64,000 bases of DNA from Pseudomaricurvus alcaniphilus (GCF_011440395.1 NZ_JAAOIX010000001.1:1162402-1226401); one strand, 5' to 3'; counted from the first letter of the stretch, positions 36,591 to 46,973 are shown. Notes: generated by a model from the letters alone, not told the origin. A program made the numbers and translations.

Positions 36591-37471
36591 GGGGAACTGG
36601 AACCATCCAGCCCCAACAACTTCACCGCATTATCCTTGAGAATGGCCTGCAGCACGTGATCCTTGAAACCCACTTTTTGCGCCGCTTCGACCCAGGCGTC
36701 GGGACGTATCAGGGGAAAGTCCGAGCCGAATAACATCTTGTGACTGAGCTGGGTATTGGCGTAGCGGACGATTTGCTCGGGAAAGTATTTCGGCGACCAG
36801 CCGCTGAGATCGATATAGACATTGGCCTTGTGCAGCGCCATGGACAGGCTTTCATCGGTCCAGGGCCAGCCCGGGTGCGCGAGGATAAAATTAATGTCGG
36901 GAAAGTCCACCGCCACCTCATCGATCAGCATGGGCTGACCATACTTCAATTTGATCCCACCGCCGCCCTTGAGGCCGGTGCCCATACCCGAGTGGCCGGT
37001 ATGGAAGATCGCCGGCAACTTGTACTCGGCGATCACCTCGTAAATGGGGTAGGCCATACGATCAGCCGGGCTGCAGCCTTGCATAGGCGAGTGAAATTTG
37101 AAACCCTGCACTCCCCAGTTCTCGATTAAATCACGCGCCTCCCGCGCCCCCAACTTGCCCTTGTGAGGGTCGATTGAGGCAAAGGGAATCACCACATCCG
37201 AGTTGACCCTGGCCAGCTCGGCAATCTCCTCATTGCGGATTCGCCTGGCGCCGACGCCGGCTTCGCAATCCACTGTGAACAGGCAGAAGGCCATATTCTG
37301 CTGGCGGTAATAGTCAATGGTTTCCTGAATAGTGGGCCGCTGCCGCGGAGCCTTGAAATAACTGCTGGCGGCGTCAAAGAATTTGCCCATGACCGGATCT
37401 TCAGGGTCCGTGCACGACACTTCCGCATGGACATGGACATCGATAGCAACTACTTTATCTGCCTGGATCAT
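36587..37471 (-). CDS. Amidohydrolase-family protein of the hydroxycinnamate operon
   Basis: A 294-residue TIM-barrel amidohydrolase (Amidohydro_2 type). DVHVHAEV near the N-terminus is the metal HxH motif. PAIFHTGHSGMG, FILAHPGWPW and MLFGSDFPLIRPD are the later active-site strands. Relatives in actinobacterial hydroxycinnamate operons hydrolyse 4-hydroxyphenyl-beta-ketoacyl-CoA, a beta-oxidation-like route. Here it follows fcs by 15 bases and overlaps the AraC gene, so a role in side-chain removal is likely, but the substrate is inferred. Confidence 0.82.
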   Translation of the reverse strand: MIQADKVVAIDVHVHAEVSCTDPEDPVMGKFFDAASSYFKAPRQRPTIQETIDYYRQQNMAFCLFTVDCEAGVGARRIRNEEIAELARVNSDVVIPFASIDPHKGKLGAREARDLIENWGVQGFKFHSPMQGCSPADRMAYPIYEVIAEYKLPAIFHTGHSGMGTGLKGGGGIKLKYGQPMLIDEVAVDFPDINFILAHPGWPWTDESLSMALHKANVYIDLSGWSPKYFPEQIVRYANTQLSHKMLFGSDFPLIRPDAWVEAAQKVGFKDHVLQAILKDNAVKLLGLDGSSSP

Positions 37472-37486
37472 AATCGGGCCTGCACC

Positions 37487-38974
<1,488 letters not shown>

Positions 38975-38999
38975 CGTTATTTTCCTTAACTTTTACACC

Positions 39000-39845
39000 T
39001 TAACCTTGCTGCTTGGACTTATCGTAGGCGCCGAGGCCCGGCTTGTAGGTCTTGTCATCGATGAACTGCTTGATGCCTTCCTTGCGCCCGGTGTTGTCGT
39101 AGCTGTTGGCGGCCTCCTGGGCGCGGATCAAATAATCTTCGGCGTTATCGTAGGTCATTTCCCCCACCCGACGCACGGCATCCTTGGTCGCCTTGAGCGC
39201 CACCGGATTTTTCTCCAGCAAGACATTGGCCACCGCGGTAACCCGGTCCTTCAGCTTCGCCAGCGGCAGGGCTTCGTTAACCAGGCCCCACTCCACCGCG
39301 GTTTTGCCATCGATATTCTCGCCCATCATGGCGTGGTACATAGCCTTGCGCATCGGCATCAGGTCGGTAGCAACCTTGGTGGCGCCGCCGCCGGGTAAAA
39401 TACCCCAGTTGATTTCACTGAGACCGAACTGCGCCTCTTCCGCCGCAAACGCCAGGTCACAGGCGTAGAGGGGGCCGTAACCACCGCCGAAGCACCAGCC
39501 ATTCACCATGGCGATGGTGGGCTTCTGGTACCAGCGCAGGCGCCGCCACCAACCGTAAGACTCTCTCTGCGCCTGGCGAGTGCCACCCAGGCCCAGCGCT
39601 TCCATCTCGCGGAAGTACTCTTTCAAATCCATGCCTGCAGACCAGGCCGAACCTTCACCGGTGAGCACCAGCACACCCACCTCGTCATCAAACTCCAGTT
39701 TGTCCAGCACCCGCATCATCTGCCGATTCAACTTGGGGCTCATGCAATTGCGTTTTTCGGGGCGATTGAAGCTCACCCAGGCAATGCCGTTTTCCACGGT
39801 GTAGGCGACTGTATCTTCTTCTTTGCGTTCAGTTGTCATCTTCAT
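39000..39845 (-). CDS. ech: p-Hydroxycinnamoyl-CoA hydratase/lyase (HCHL)
   Basis: A 281-residue crotonase-family enzyme that hydrates feruloyl-CoA or p-coumaroyl-CoA and cleaves the product to vanillin or 4-hydroxybenzaldehyde plus acetyl-CoA. The oxyanion-hole segments are SAGMDLKEYFRE and GWCFGGGYGPLYACD. Glu144 in LSEINWGILPGG corresponds to the catalytic Glu143 of the Pseudomonas enzyme. Strong similarity over the whole length, including the C-terminal GIKQFIDDKTYKPGLGAYD. ATG 39839, two codons in, has the better-spaced AAGGA and is an alternative start. Confidence 0.95.
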   Translation of the reverse strand: MKMTTERKEEDTVAYTVENGIAWVSFNRPEKRNCMSPKLNRQMMRVLDKLEFDDEVGVLVLTGEGSAWSAGMDLKEYFREMEALGLGGTRQAQRESYGWWRRLRWYQKPTIAMVNGWCFGGGYGPLYACDLAFAAEEAQFGLSEINWGILPGGGATKVATDLMPMRKAMYHAMMGENIDGKTAVEWGLVNEALPLAKLKDRVTAVANVLLEKNPVALKATKDAVRRVGEMTYDNAEDYLIRAQEAANSYDNTGRKEGIKQFIDDKTYKPGLGAYDKSKQQG

Positions 39846-39922
39846 GTCCTTCTTTCAGGGTAAAAGCAATGTGTTTAACGTTTTTTTCAATTGGCCAACG
39901 GTTGTTAAATTGGCCAGCCGAC

Positions 39923-41326
39923 TTATATCGGGTAGTGACCCGGCTCGGTTTCCATAGTGATCCAGCGCAACTCGGTAAAGCTGTCGATACCGGCCCTGCC
40001 GCCAAAGCGGCCGTAACCGGAAGCGCCCACACCACCAAACGGCATTTGTGCTTCGTCGTGCACAGTGGGGCCGTTGACATGGCAGATGCCTGAATGAATC
40101 TGGCGCGCCACCTTCAATCCGCGGGCGGCATTGGTGGTGAAGACCGCGGCACTGAGGCCGTACTCGCTGTCATTGGCGATGCGAATCGCATCCGCTTCGT
40201 CTTTGGCGCGGATCATCGCCACCACCGGGCCGAAGCTCTCCTCGCGATAAATCGCCATCTCGCTGGTAACACCGGCCACCACTGTGGCCTGCATCAGCAC
40301 GGATTCACCCTTGCCACCGCTCAACAATTGCGCACCTTTGCCCACCGCGTCGTCGATCAGGGCGTTGACCTTGTCGACAGTTTTCATATCCACCACGGCA
40401 CCGAGCGGCGTCTTGCCCTCGCGCGGATCGCCGGTCGCCATGCTTTTCACCTTCTCGGCCAGCTTGGCGGCGAAGGCATCGGCCACCGCACCCACCACCA
40501 CCAGGCGCTCGGTGGACATGCAGATCTGGCCCTGGTTCATAAAGGCGCCGAAGGCCGCGGCTTTCACCGCCTCGTCGAGATCGGCGTCTTCCAGCACGAT
40601 CAGCGGCGCCTTGCCTCCCAATTCCAGCAGGCAGGGCTTGAGGTGCTCGGCGGCGCGCCTGGCAATCACCTTGCCCACCGCAGTGGAACCGGTGAAGTTG
40701 ATGCGCTTGACCGCCGGGTGGTCGATCAGCGCGCCCACCACCTCAGCGGCGTCGGCCGGAGCGTTGGTGACGGCATTGACCGTGCCCTCGGGGAAGCCGG
40801 CTTCTGCCAGCGCCTCGACAATCAACTCGTGGGTGCGCGGGCAGGATTCCGACGCTTTCAGAATCACTGCGTTACCACAGGCCAGGGCGGTGGCCACGGC
40901 GCGCACGCCGAGGATAATCGGCGCATTCCAGGGGGCAATGCCGAGAATCACCCCCACTGGCTCGCGCACCGCCATCGCCAGGCAGCCGGGCTTGTCGGAG
41001 GGAATCACTTCACCGCCGATTTGGGTGGTAATAGACGCCGCCTCGCGCAGCATGGAGGCCGCCAGCATCAGGTTAAACATGGCCCAGCCCTGGGTGGCGC
41101 CGATCTCATTCATCATGGCGTCGACAAACTCGGTCTGCTTGCTCTCCAGCGCCGCCGCCGCTTTTATCAGCACCGCGCGGCGGGCGTTGGGGCCCTGCTG
41201 CGACCAGGCGGCAAAGCCCTTTTGCGCCGCCTCGGCAATTGCGGGGATATCGGCGGGCTGCATGGCGCGGGCACTGCTGGCCACGTCACCGGTCAACGGA
41301 TTGAGTCGTTCAAAATTCATTGTCAC
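39923..41326 (-). CDS. vdh: Vanillin (aromatic aldehyde) dehydrogenase
   Basis: A 467-residue aldehyde dehydrogenase. Glu235 (LLELGGKAPLIV) and catalytic Cys269 (NQGQICMSTER) are in place, as are APWNAPIILG and EESFGPVVAM. Oxidises vanillin and 4-hydroxybenzaldehyde released by Ech to vanillate and 4-hydroxybenzoate, the substrates of VanA and PobA in this window. Substrate is assigned by context. It lies between the transporter and ech, with 77 bases to ech. Confidence 0.9.
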   Translation of the reverse strand: MTMNFERLNPLTGDVASSARAMQPADIPAIAEAAQKGFAAWSQQGPNARRAVLIKAAAALESKQTEFVDAMMNEIGATQGWAMFNLMLAASMLREAASITTQIGGEVIPSDKPGCLAMAVREPVGVILGIAPWNAPIILGVRAVATALACGNAVILKASESCPRTHELIVEALAEAGFPEGTVNAVTNAPADAAEVVGALIDHPAVKRINFTGSTAVGKVIARRAAEHLKPCLLELGGKAPLIVLEDADLDEAVKAAAFGAFMNQGQICMSTERLVVVGAVADAFAAKLAEKVKSMATGDPREGKTPLGAVVDMKTVDKVNALIDDAVGKGAQLLSGGKGESVLMQATVVAGVTSEMAIYREESFGPVVAMIRAKDEADAIRIANDSEYGLSAAVFTTNAARGLKVARQIHSGICHVNGPTVHDEAQMPFGGVGASGYGRFGGRAGIDSFTELRWITMETEPGHYPI

Positions 41327-41347
41327 CTCTCCTGCTTGTTACGTTTT

Positions 41348-42682
41348 TCAGATATTGGCCGGCAGGCCGTGCTGTTTCAGCACTGGCCCCAGCATGAACA
41401 ATGCAAGAGCCGCGACCAGTGCTCCCGCTCCCATAAAGATGGACACCACCAGCAGATCGAAGCCGGCGGCGAATAAAAACCCGGCGATCACCGGCCCCAG
41501 CGCGGCGCCGCCGCGGCCAATACCGATAACGATGCCGGTACCACTGGCGCGTAACTCGGACGGAAAGGCGCTGGCCATCAGGGCGTAGAAGCCCACCACG
41601 CTGGCGTTGGTAAAGAAGCCGGTCATGGCGGCCACCAGTGCCAGGCCAGTGAGGCTCTCCTGCCCCAGGCCGAACACCGAAACCATCGCAAACGCCAGGA
41701 TCAGCACACCGATCAGCAGCTTGCGCAGCTTCAGGCGACTGGCAAACAAGCCCAACAATATCGCGCCTGTGGCACCGCCAACATTGGCCCACACCAGTAC
41801 AGTGCCGGCGGAAGAGGCCTCAAAACCCATGTCCACCACGATCTTGGGAATCCACTTGAGAATGTAGTAAAAGGTCATAATAAGCATGAAATAGGCGACG
41901 ATCAGAAGCAGGGTCAGGGCCAGGAAGCGCGCCGAAAACAGCGTGTGGAAGCTGGATTTTTTTACCACTGCCTCCCGCTCGGGCAGCACCTTCAGGGTGT
42001 CGTGACCCATTTTCTCCAGGGTGCGGTTGATACGCGCCAGCGCATTCGCGGGCTGCTTTTTCGCCAGGAACTCGATGGATTCCGGCAGACCAATCCACAC
42101 GACAACCAGAAAGATCCCGGTGGCGATGGCGCCAAAGACGAAGATGGCACGCCAGTCGAATTGCTGCAGCAATACGGTGGAAATGGAACCCCCGACGATC
42201 GCGCCGACGGGGTAACCGGTAGCCATCAGGATCACCGCCAGGTTGCGGAAACGGGCGTTGGCGTACTCGGCCACCATGGCATTGGTGGCCGCCAGCATGC
42301 CGCCGATACCGAGACCGGTGGCAAAGCGCACCAGCAGCAATTGATTGACGCTGTTGACCAGCGACGCCAGGTACATACCCGCGGTCATCAGCACCAGGCA
42401 CCAGAGAATGGTCGGTCGCCGGCCGATCTTGTCGGCCATACCACCCAGCAGAATAGATCCCACCGCCATGCCGAACAGCTCCATCGCCAATACCACACCG
42501 AGTGCCGCCCGGTTGATGGACCACTCATTGGCAATGCCGGGCGAGGCAAAGCTGATTGCCAGCACATCGAAACCGTCCAGGGCATTCAGCAGGATGCAGA
42601 TCACCACCGCCATGATTTGGAAACCGTTCATGGCAGATTGATCGAGCAGTTGCTTGGGATCGGCGACAGTTGCAGTAGTCAT
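41348..42682 (-). CDS. Aromatic acid:H+ symporter (MFS, AAHS family)
   Basis: A 444-residue importer with 12 predicted helices. NALDGFDVLAISFASPGIA in helix 1 is the DGFD signature of the AAHS family (PcaK, BenK, FerP-type). GGMADKIGRRPTIL is the loop 2-3 motif, and GIGRGGAALGP is present in the second half. It probably takes up ferulate, p-coumarate or similar. First gene of the operon transporter-vdh-ech-fcs-amidohydrolase-araC, with repeated CTATGCA motifs 65-130 bases upstream. Confidence 0.9.
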   Translation of the reverse strand: MTTATVADPKQLLDQSAMNGFQIMAVVICILLNALDGFDVLAISFASPGIANEWSINRAALGVVLAMELFGMAVGSILLGGMADKIGRRPTILWCLVLMTAGMYLASLVNSVNQLLLVRFATGLGIGGMLAATNAMVAEYANARFRNLAVILMATGYPVGAIVGGSISTVLLQQFDWRAIFVFGAIATGIFLVVVWIGLPESIEFLAKKQPANALARINRTLEKMGHDTLKVLPEREAVVKKSSFHTLFSARFLALTLLLIVAYFMLIMTFYYILKWIPKIVVDMGFEASSAGTVLVWANVGGATGAILLGLFASRLKLRKLLIGVLILAFAMVSVFGLGQESLTGLALVAAMTGFFTNASVVGFYALMASAFPSELRASGTGIVIGIGRGGAALGPVIAGFLFAAGFDLLVVSIFMGAGALVAALALFMLGPVLKQHGLPANI

Positions 42683-42720
42683 AGGCTTATTCTTATCGTG
42701 TTTAATGGAGTCCTAACCAG

Positions 42721-42738
42721 CTCTGGCCTGTACCAGAG
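42721..42738. promoter_or_regulatory. Inverted repeat CTCTGG-N6-CCAGAG upstream of the transporter operon
   Basis: A 6-bp dyad with a 6-base spacer, centred 47 bases upstream of the transporter start, a typical position for an operator. The bound regulator is unknown; MarR- and LysR-type hydroxycinnamate regulators use sites of this size. Confidence 0.4.
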
Positions 42739-42746
42739 TGTTTATA

Positions 42747-42811
42747 CTATGCAAAAAATACCAGCAGCAGAATTGCGAATAGTGACCAAATTCTATGCAC
42801 AAACTACCACG
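42747..42811. promoter_or_regulatory. Two CTATGCANAANNTACCA motifs in the hydroxycinnamate operon promoter
   Basis: Copy A at 42747-42763 and copy B at 42793-42809 are 46 bases apart. Copy B together with its left flank (42770-42811) aligns without gaps to 44676-44717, 32 of 42 bases identical, in the control region of the acyl-CoA dehydrogenase and LysR genes. Shared sequence in two promoter regions of one pathway suggests regulator binding. Confidence 0.5.
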
Positions 42812-42834
42812 ACGCCCCTTATTGCAAACTGCCG

Positions 42835-44433
42835 TCAGGCCGCCGTTTCGGCCTGGACAAGGGCCGCCAGGCACGCTATTTCGCAAGGAACCCTTCGCAG
42901 CACGCGCGCAGCGGCGCGGCGATAGAGATCGACATCGGGTGCGGCATCAGCGCGCTGGCAGATCTTCGACCACAGGGCGAGGTACAGCACCTTGCCGGTC
43001 AAGCGCATAAAATCCCGGGCGCAGGCGGACGATGCGCCGCTGGCGTCAACACAGGCCCGGGCCCTGGACCAGCAGTCGAGCCCGGCCAGCACCGTCTCCG
43101 CCACGCCCTCTTGCGCCAGCCTCTCAACCAGGCGCACAAAATCATCGCCACCGCGGGCCAATTCACGCCGCAACAGCGTCAGCGCGTGAATACCGTTAGC
43201 GCCCTCGTAGATGGTGGTAATTCGCGCATCGCGATAGGTCTGCTCCACCAGGTATTCGCTGAGGTAACCGTAACCACCCAGTACATCCTGGGCCAATGAC
43301 GCCGCACGGGTGCCCGCTTCCGTGCAGAAGAATTTCGCCACCGGAGTAAGAAAGCTGACCAGCGCCTCATCCCTGCCCTGTTCGAGCAGCAACATGACCT
43401 GGTACACCAGGGCGCGGCCGCCAATGGCCAGTGCCGCCATGTCGTCCAGCATCTGGCGCACGTCGGCGTGCTGGTCGATGGTCACCGCAGCGCCCGCCTG
43501 GTCTTTGCCCTGCTTGCGCTCGGCCGCATAGGCGGCGGCGATGTCGAACGCCCGCGCAGCGTGGGCAACACCCTGCAGGGCGACATCGATGCGCGCGTGG
43601 TTCATCATCGCAAACATGCATTTCAGGCCGGCACCCGGCTGCCCGATCAACTCCGCCCGAGCCCCGTCGAACTGCAACTGGCAGGTGGGCGAGGCGTGCA
43701 AGCCCATTTTCTCCTCGATGCGCAGCACCGACACACCATTGACACTGCCATCGGGCAGCGCCGATGGGCAGGCAAACAGGGACAACCCCCGCGTGCCGCC
43801 AGCGCCGGTGCGCGCCAGCACCAGGTGCAAGATACCCTCACTCAGATCCTGGTCACCGCCAGAAATAAAGATCTTCTCACCCTCAATCCGCCAGCCATCC
43901 TCGTCGGCGAGCGCCCTGCAGCGCACCTCCGAAAGATCAGAACCGGCACCCGCTTCGGTCAGGCACATGGTGGCCAGCAGTTCACCAGAGGCCAAGCGGG
44001 GAATATACTGCTGTTGCAGCGCCTCGGAGCCAAAATCCAGCAATACCCGCGCGGCCCCCGGCACCAGGGACACAATCATCTGCAGACTGTGATTGGCGCC
44101 ACTGAATATCTCGCTGATGACCGCTTGCAGGGCCGCGCCCATACCCTGGCCGTCGAGCGCCGGTGGCAGGCTCAACCCCTGCCAGCCATCACCAGCGTAG
44201 CGCTGGAAAAGCTCGGGCAAGCCCGCCGGCATATGTACCCTGCCGTTCTCAAGCCGGCAGCCTTCCCGGTCACCGGGTTCGTTCAGCGGGGCGATCTCCT
44301 GCTCGGCGAAGCGGGCAAAGACATTGATCACCTCGGAGCACAATTCCTGATCCCATTCGGGGAGCTGGTCGATAGCAACGATTTCCCGCAGGCAGAACTC
44401 GATGTCTTCTACAGGTGCCTTGAATTCTTTCAT
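42835..44433 (-). CDS. Acyl-CoA dehydrogenase
   Basis: A 532-residue flavoprotein of the larger DmdC/AidB-like group. The FAD- and substrate-binding core has MCLTEAGAGSDLSEV, KIFISGGDQDL, LGGYGYLSEY and ITTIYEGANGIHAL, the last holding the catalytic Glu. Ferulate clusters of pseudomonads also contain an acyl-CoA dehydrogenase (acd). Here it may act on dihydro-hydroxycinnamoyl-CoA or on the product of a beta-oxidation-type route. It forms its own minus-strand unit, divergent from the LysR regulator. Confidence 0.88.
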   Translation of the reverse strand: MKEFKAPVEDIEFCLREIVAIDQLPEWDQELCSEVINVFARFAEQEIAPLNEPGDREGCRLENGRVHMPAGLPELFQRYAGDGWQGLSLPPALDGQGMGAALQAVISEIFSGANHSLQMIVSLVPGAARVLLDFGSEALQQQYIPRLASGELLATMCLTEAGAGSDLSEVRCRALADEDGWRIEGEKIFISGGDQDLSEGILHLVLARTGAGGTRGLSLFACPSALPDGSVNGVSVLRIEEKMGLHASPTCQLQFDGARAELIGQPGAGLKCMFAMMNHARIDVALQGVAHAARAFDIAAAYAAERKQGKDQAGAAVTIDQHADVRQMLDDMAALAIGGRALVYQVMLLLEQGRDEALVSFLTPVAKFFCTEAGTRAASLAQDVLGGYGYLSEYLVEQTYRDARITTIYEGANGIHALTLLRRELARGGDDFVRLVERLAQEGVAETVLAGLDCWSRARACVDASGASSACARDFMRLTGKVLYLALWSKICQRADAAPDVDLYRRAAARVLRRVPCEIACLAALVQAETAA

Positions 44434-44867
44434 AGCGATATGGCTCTATGAGTGGGGTCAGATGCCCGGGCCTGCGGTATTTATCAAAAGTCTGGCAGTT
44501 ACTCCGGGATGTCAGTGAAAACGTATCGTTGAAATCCCGCCTGCTTTCGTCACGCTTTTGGGCTGTGGCTATGGCCCCGCATCACTGGCTAATACTTTGC
44601 CCCAGCAATGATTGCAGCTTCGGTGGTGCTGGTACTCGGTCAGGTTAAAAGCATAGGACACGTGCGCAGGTGCCGGAATTGCGCTTGGTGACGAAAAACC
44701 ATGCAGAAGGTACCACGCAGCTAAGTTATGACTATTCAGCCGTGACTATTGGCCTGGGCGATTGATTTAGGCCCTGGTTTTCTCTGTCAGAGTTGAGACA
44801 GGCCGCTGACCCTGTATGCCTGGGCATTAGATTTTTCTATAATTTCCTAAAACCTGAAGGTCGTCCC
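44434..44867. promoter_or_regulatory. Divergent control region between acyl-CoA dehydrogenase and LysR genes
   Basis: The 434 bases carry no gene I can support. They hold a copy of the pathway motif (44676-44717, including CCATGCAGAAGGTACCA), a CTCTG-T-CAGAG palindrome (44782-44792), and ATTAGATTTTTCTATAAT (44826-44843), whose TATAAT lies 24 bases before the LysR start and could be its -10 box. No clear -35 accompanies it. Confidence 0.5.
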
Positions 44868-46058
44868 ATGACTCCCCTAGCCAACCTGCGCCACCTTATC
44901 GCCGCCCTGGAAGTCCACCGTCTGGGCAGCGTCAGCCACGCCGCCAGGCGCGTGCACCTGTCCCAGTCAGCGGTTACCCAGGGCCTGGCAAAACTGGAGC
45001 GGGAACTGGCGCTGACCCTGTTTACCCGCACCCCGTCCGGCCTTTTTGCCACCGAGGCCGGGCTCATTTTCCTGCGCCGTGCCGAACGTGCGGTCAATTG
45101 GTTGAAAGCGCTGGATGGCGTGCTGGGTGCACGGCAGCGGGATAAACCCAGGCACTTGCACCGCTTGCTCACCACCACCCAGTTGCGGGCCCTGATCACG
45201 GTGGTGGAGGAAGGCAGTTACACCCTCGCCGCCAACCGGCTGCAACTCACCCAGCCCACCGTACACCGGGCGGTGCGCGAACTGGAAAGTGTCTGCGAAC
45301 AGACCTTTTTCCAGCGCTCCCCGGCGGGAGTCGAGCCCAGCTGGCAGGCCCGCCAGGTGGCCCGTTATGCCAACCTGTATTTTTCCGAGCTGTCCCAGGG
45401 ATTGGATGAGGTGAGCGAACACGAGGGGCATATGAACGGCAACCTGCGGGTGGGCAGCCTGCCGCTGGCCAGGACCCGCATGGTGCCCCACGCAGTGACC
45501 CTGTTACTGCAGGAGTTTCCGGCGGCGCGCGTCAGTATTATCGACGGCCCCTACGAGGAGCAGTTGCACAGCCTGCTGCAGGGCCAGCTGGACGTTATTG
45601 TCGGCGCCCTCCGGCATCCACAACCGAGCCCGGATATCACCCAGCAACTGTTGTTCCGCGACCCTCTCAACGTGGTAGTACGGGCCGGACACCCGCTGGC
45701 CAATAAAACGGCGTTCACGGCGGCAGAGTTGCAACAGCTGGACTGGATTGCACCGCGACTCAATACCCCGGCCCGGGATGTGTTCGCGCGCCTGTTTGAA
45801 AACGCCGGGCTGAATCCGCCGGAGCACGTGATTGAGTGCAGCTCCCTGGTGGCCACCCGCGGCCTGCTGCTGGAGAGCGACCGCGCCGCCCTGCTGCCCG
45901 CCAGGCAGGTGGAGGTAGAAGTGGCCCAGGGCTTGCTGGTAGTCAATCCACAAATTCTCACCGGCACCAGTCGCGATATCGGCCTGGCGTTGCGCAAGCA
46001 ATGGCTGCCAACCCGGGTGCAGACGCGCTTCCTGGAATTGCTGCGCAGTGAAAACTGA
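44868..46058 (+). CDS. LysR-family regulator with two tandem N-terminal HTH domains
   Basis: A 396-residue protein, about 95 longer than usual LysR regulators. Residues 4-63 form a normal LysR winged HTH (SVSHAARRVHLSQSAVTQGL). Residues 103-162 form a second one (SYTLAANRLQLTQPTVHRAV, then ELESVCEQTFFQRSPAGVEP), followed by the linker helix and a periplasmic-binding-protein-like effector domain from about 190 (NLRVGSLPLARTRMVPHAV). ATG 44868 with GAAGG seven bases upstream is chosen over the ATG at 44793. Divergent from the acyl-CoA dehydrogenase and likely a regulator of the hydroxycinnamate or lig genes. Confidence 0.88.
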   Translation: MTPLANLRHLIAALEVHRLGSVSHAARRVHLSQSAVTQGLAKLERELALTLFTRTPSGLFATEAGLIFLRRAERAVNWLKALDGVLGARQRDKPRHLHRLLTTTQLRALITVVEEGSYTLAANRLQLTQPTVHRAVRELESVCEQTFFQRSPAGVEPSWQARQVARYANLYFSELSQGLDEVSEHEGHMNGNLRVGSLPLARTRMVPHAVTLLLQEFPAARVSIIDGPYEEQLHSLLQGQLDVIVGALRHPQPSPDITQQLLFRDPLNVVVRAGHPLANKTAFTAAELQQLDWIAPRLNTPARDVFARLFENAGLNPPEHVIECSSLVATRGLLLESDRAALLPARQVEVEVAQGLLVVNPQILTGTSRDIGLALRKQWLPTRVQTRFLELLRSEN

Positions 46059-46195
46059 CGCCAAGCGGTGTAATCACGTGTCAAACATCAGTTTCTTTGC
46101 TTTTTTAGTATGTGTTTTCTAGTTTTTTTTCCTACATTAGCCCCCACAAGAGAAACCTTGGCAATTCAGACAATTTTATTTAGGAGAAGCTACAC

Positions 46196-46735
46196 ATGGC
46201 TACTTACTCAAGCAAACTCTTCACTGGTGTTGAAGGAATGACAAAGACTTTTGAAGAAAACTTGAAAAAGGTTTCTGATAAGGCTTCTGCTCTGAACGAA
46301 GAATACACCACCCCGATCAAGACTTACTTTGAAGAGCTGCAGGGTGCCCTGCAGAGCGCTGTGGACGTCAACAAGAAGGCGCTGGAAAAAGGCTACAATG
46401 CCAACAAGGCATTTATCTCCAAAGTTCGTGCTTCTGGTGAAACCGCTGTTAACGACACCAAGGCAGAAATCAAGAAAACTGCTGCTGACGTTAAAGCCGC
46501 TGTAAAAAAATCCGTTGACGACGCCAAGGCCCAGGCCGAGAAGCAAGCAGACAGCGTCAAGGAAGCCGTAAAAACTGGCTCCAGCAAGCTGGAAGACAGC
46601 GCCAAAATCCTCAAGAGTGCTGCCGAAGAAGTATTCAGCACCCTGTCTGGCAAGAGCGCTGCCAAAAAAGCCCCAGCCAAGAAGGCTCCGGCCAAGAAAG
46701 CTGCTGCTGCCGTGAAAGAAGAAGCGACTGCTTAA
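46196..46735 (+). CDS. Phasin-like protein with histone-H1-like lysine/alanine tail
   Basis: A 179-residue, almost wholly helical protein. Residues 1-100 resemble phasins, which coat polyhydroxyalkanoate granules (FEENLKKVSDKASALNEEY, YFEELQGALQSAVDVNKKAL). The middle is an apolipoprotein-like heptad run (KAAVKKSVDDAKAQAEKQAD). The tail has KKAPAKKAPAKK, similar to AlgP/histone-H1-like DNA-binding tails and to PhaF, which links granules to the nucleoid. Codon use is visibly less GC-rich at third positions than in its neighbours, as in highly expressed genes. AGGAG lies eight bases before ATG, and a strong terminator follows. It is monocistronic. Confidence 0.8.
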   Translation: MATYSSKLFTGVEGMTKTFEENLKKVSDKASALNEEYTTPIKTYFEELQGALQSAVDVNKKALEKGYNANKAFISKVRASGETAVNDTKAEIKKTAADVKAAVKKSVDDAKAQAEKQADSVKEAVKTGSSKLEDSAKILKSAAEEVFSTLSGKSAAKKAPAKKAPAKKAAAAVKEEATA

Positions 46736-46773
46736 TCGAATTTAGCTCTGGTCAGCTAACATTGTTATTTTTT

Positions 46774-46799
46774 GGGGCTGGAAACAGCCCCTTTTTTTT
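46774..46799 (+). terminator. Rho-independent terminator of the phasin-like gene
   Basis: Stem GGGGCTG / CAGCCCC around a GAAA tetraloop, followed by eight Ts. It lies 38 bases after the stop codon. Confidence 0.92.
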
Positions 46800-46857
46800 G
46801 ACCGTAATAAACGCAGACAAAATGCTGAATTATGCTGGCTGCCAAAAAGCTTGTTAC

Positions 46858-46973
46858 TTGTTGGCAAGAAGCTGATGTTAACAAGAGCCTGATTGTTGGC
46901 AAGAAGCTCAGCACCAACTATTCTGCCAGTGCCCTATCCACAGCCTGTTACCCTGAGCCTGTTACCCTGAGCC
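46858..46973. repeat. Short direct repeats between the phasin and FimV-like genes
   Basis: TTGTTGGCAAGAAGCT occurs at 46858-46873 and 46893-46908. AGCCTGTTACCCTG is tandemly repeated at 46942-46955 and 46956-46969, with a partial third copy. Both pairs are exact. The rest of 46736-46995 holds only the terminator. Confidence 0.75.
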
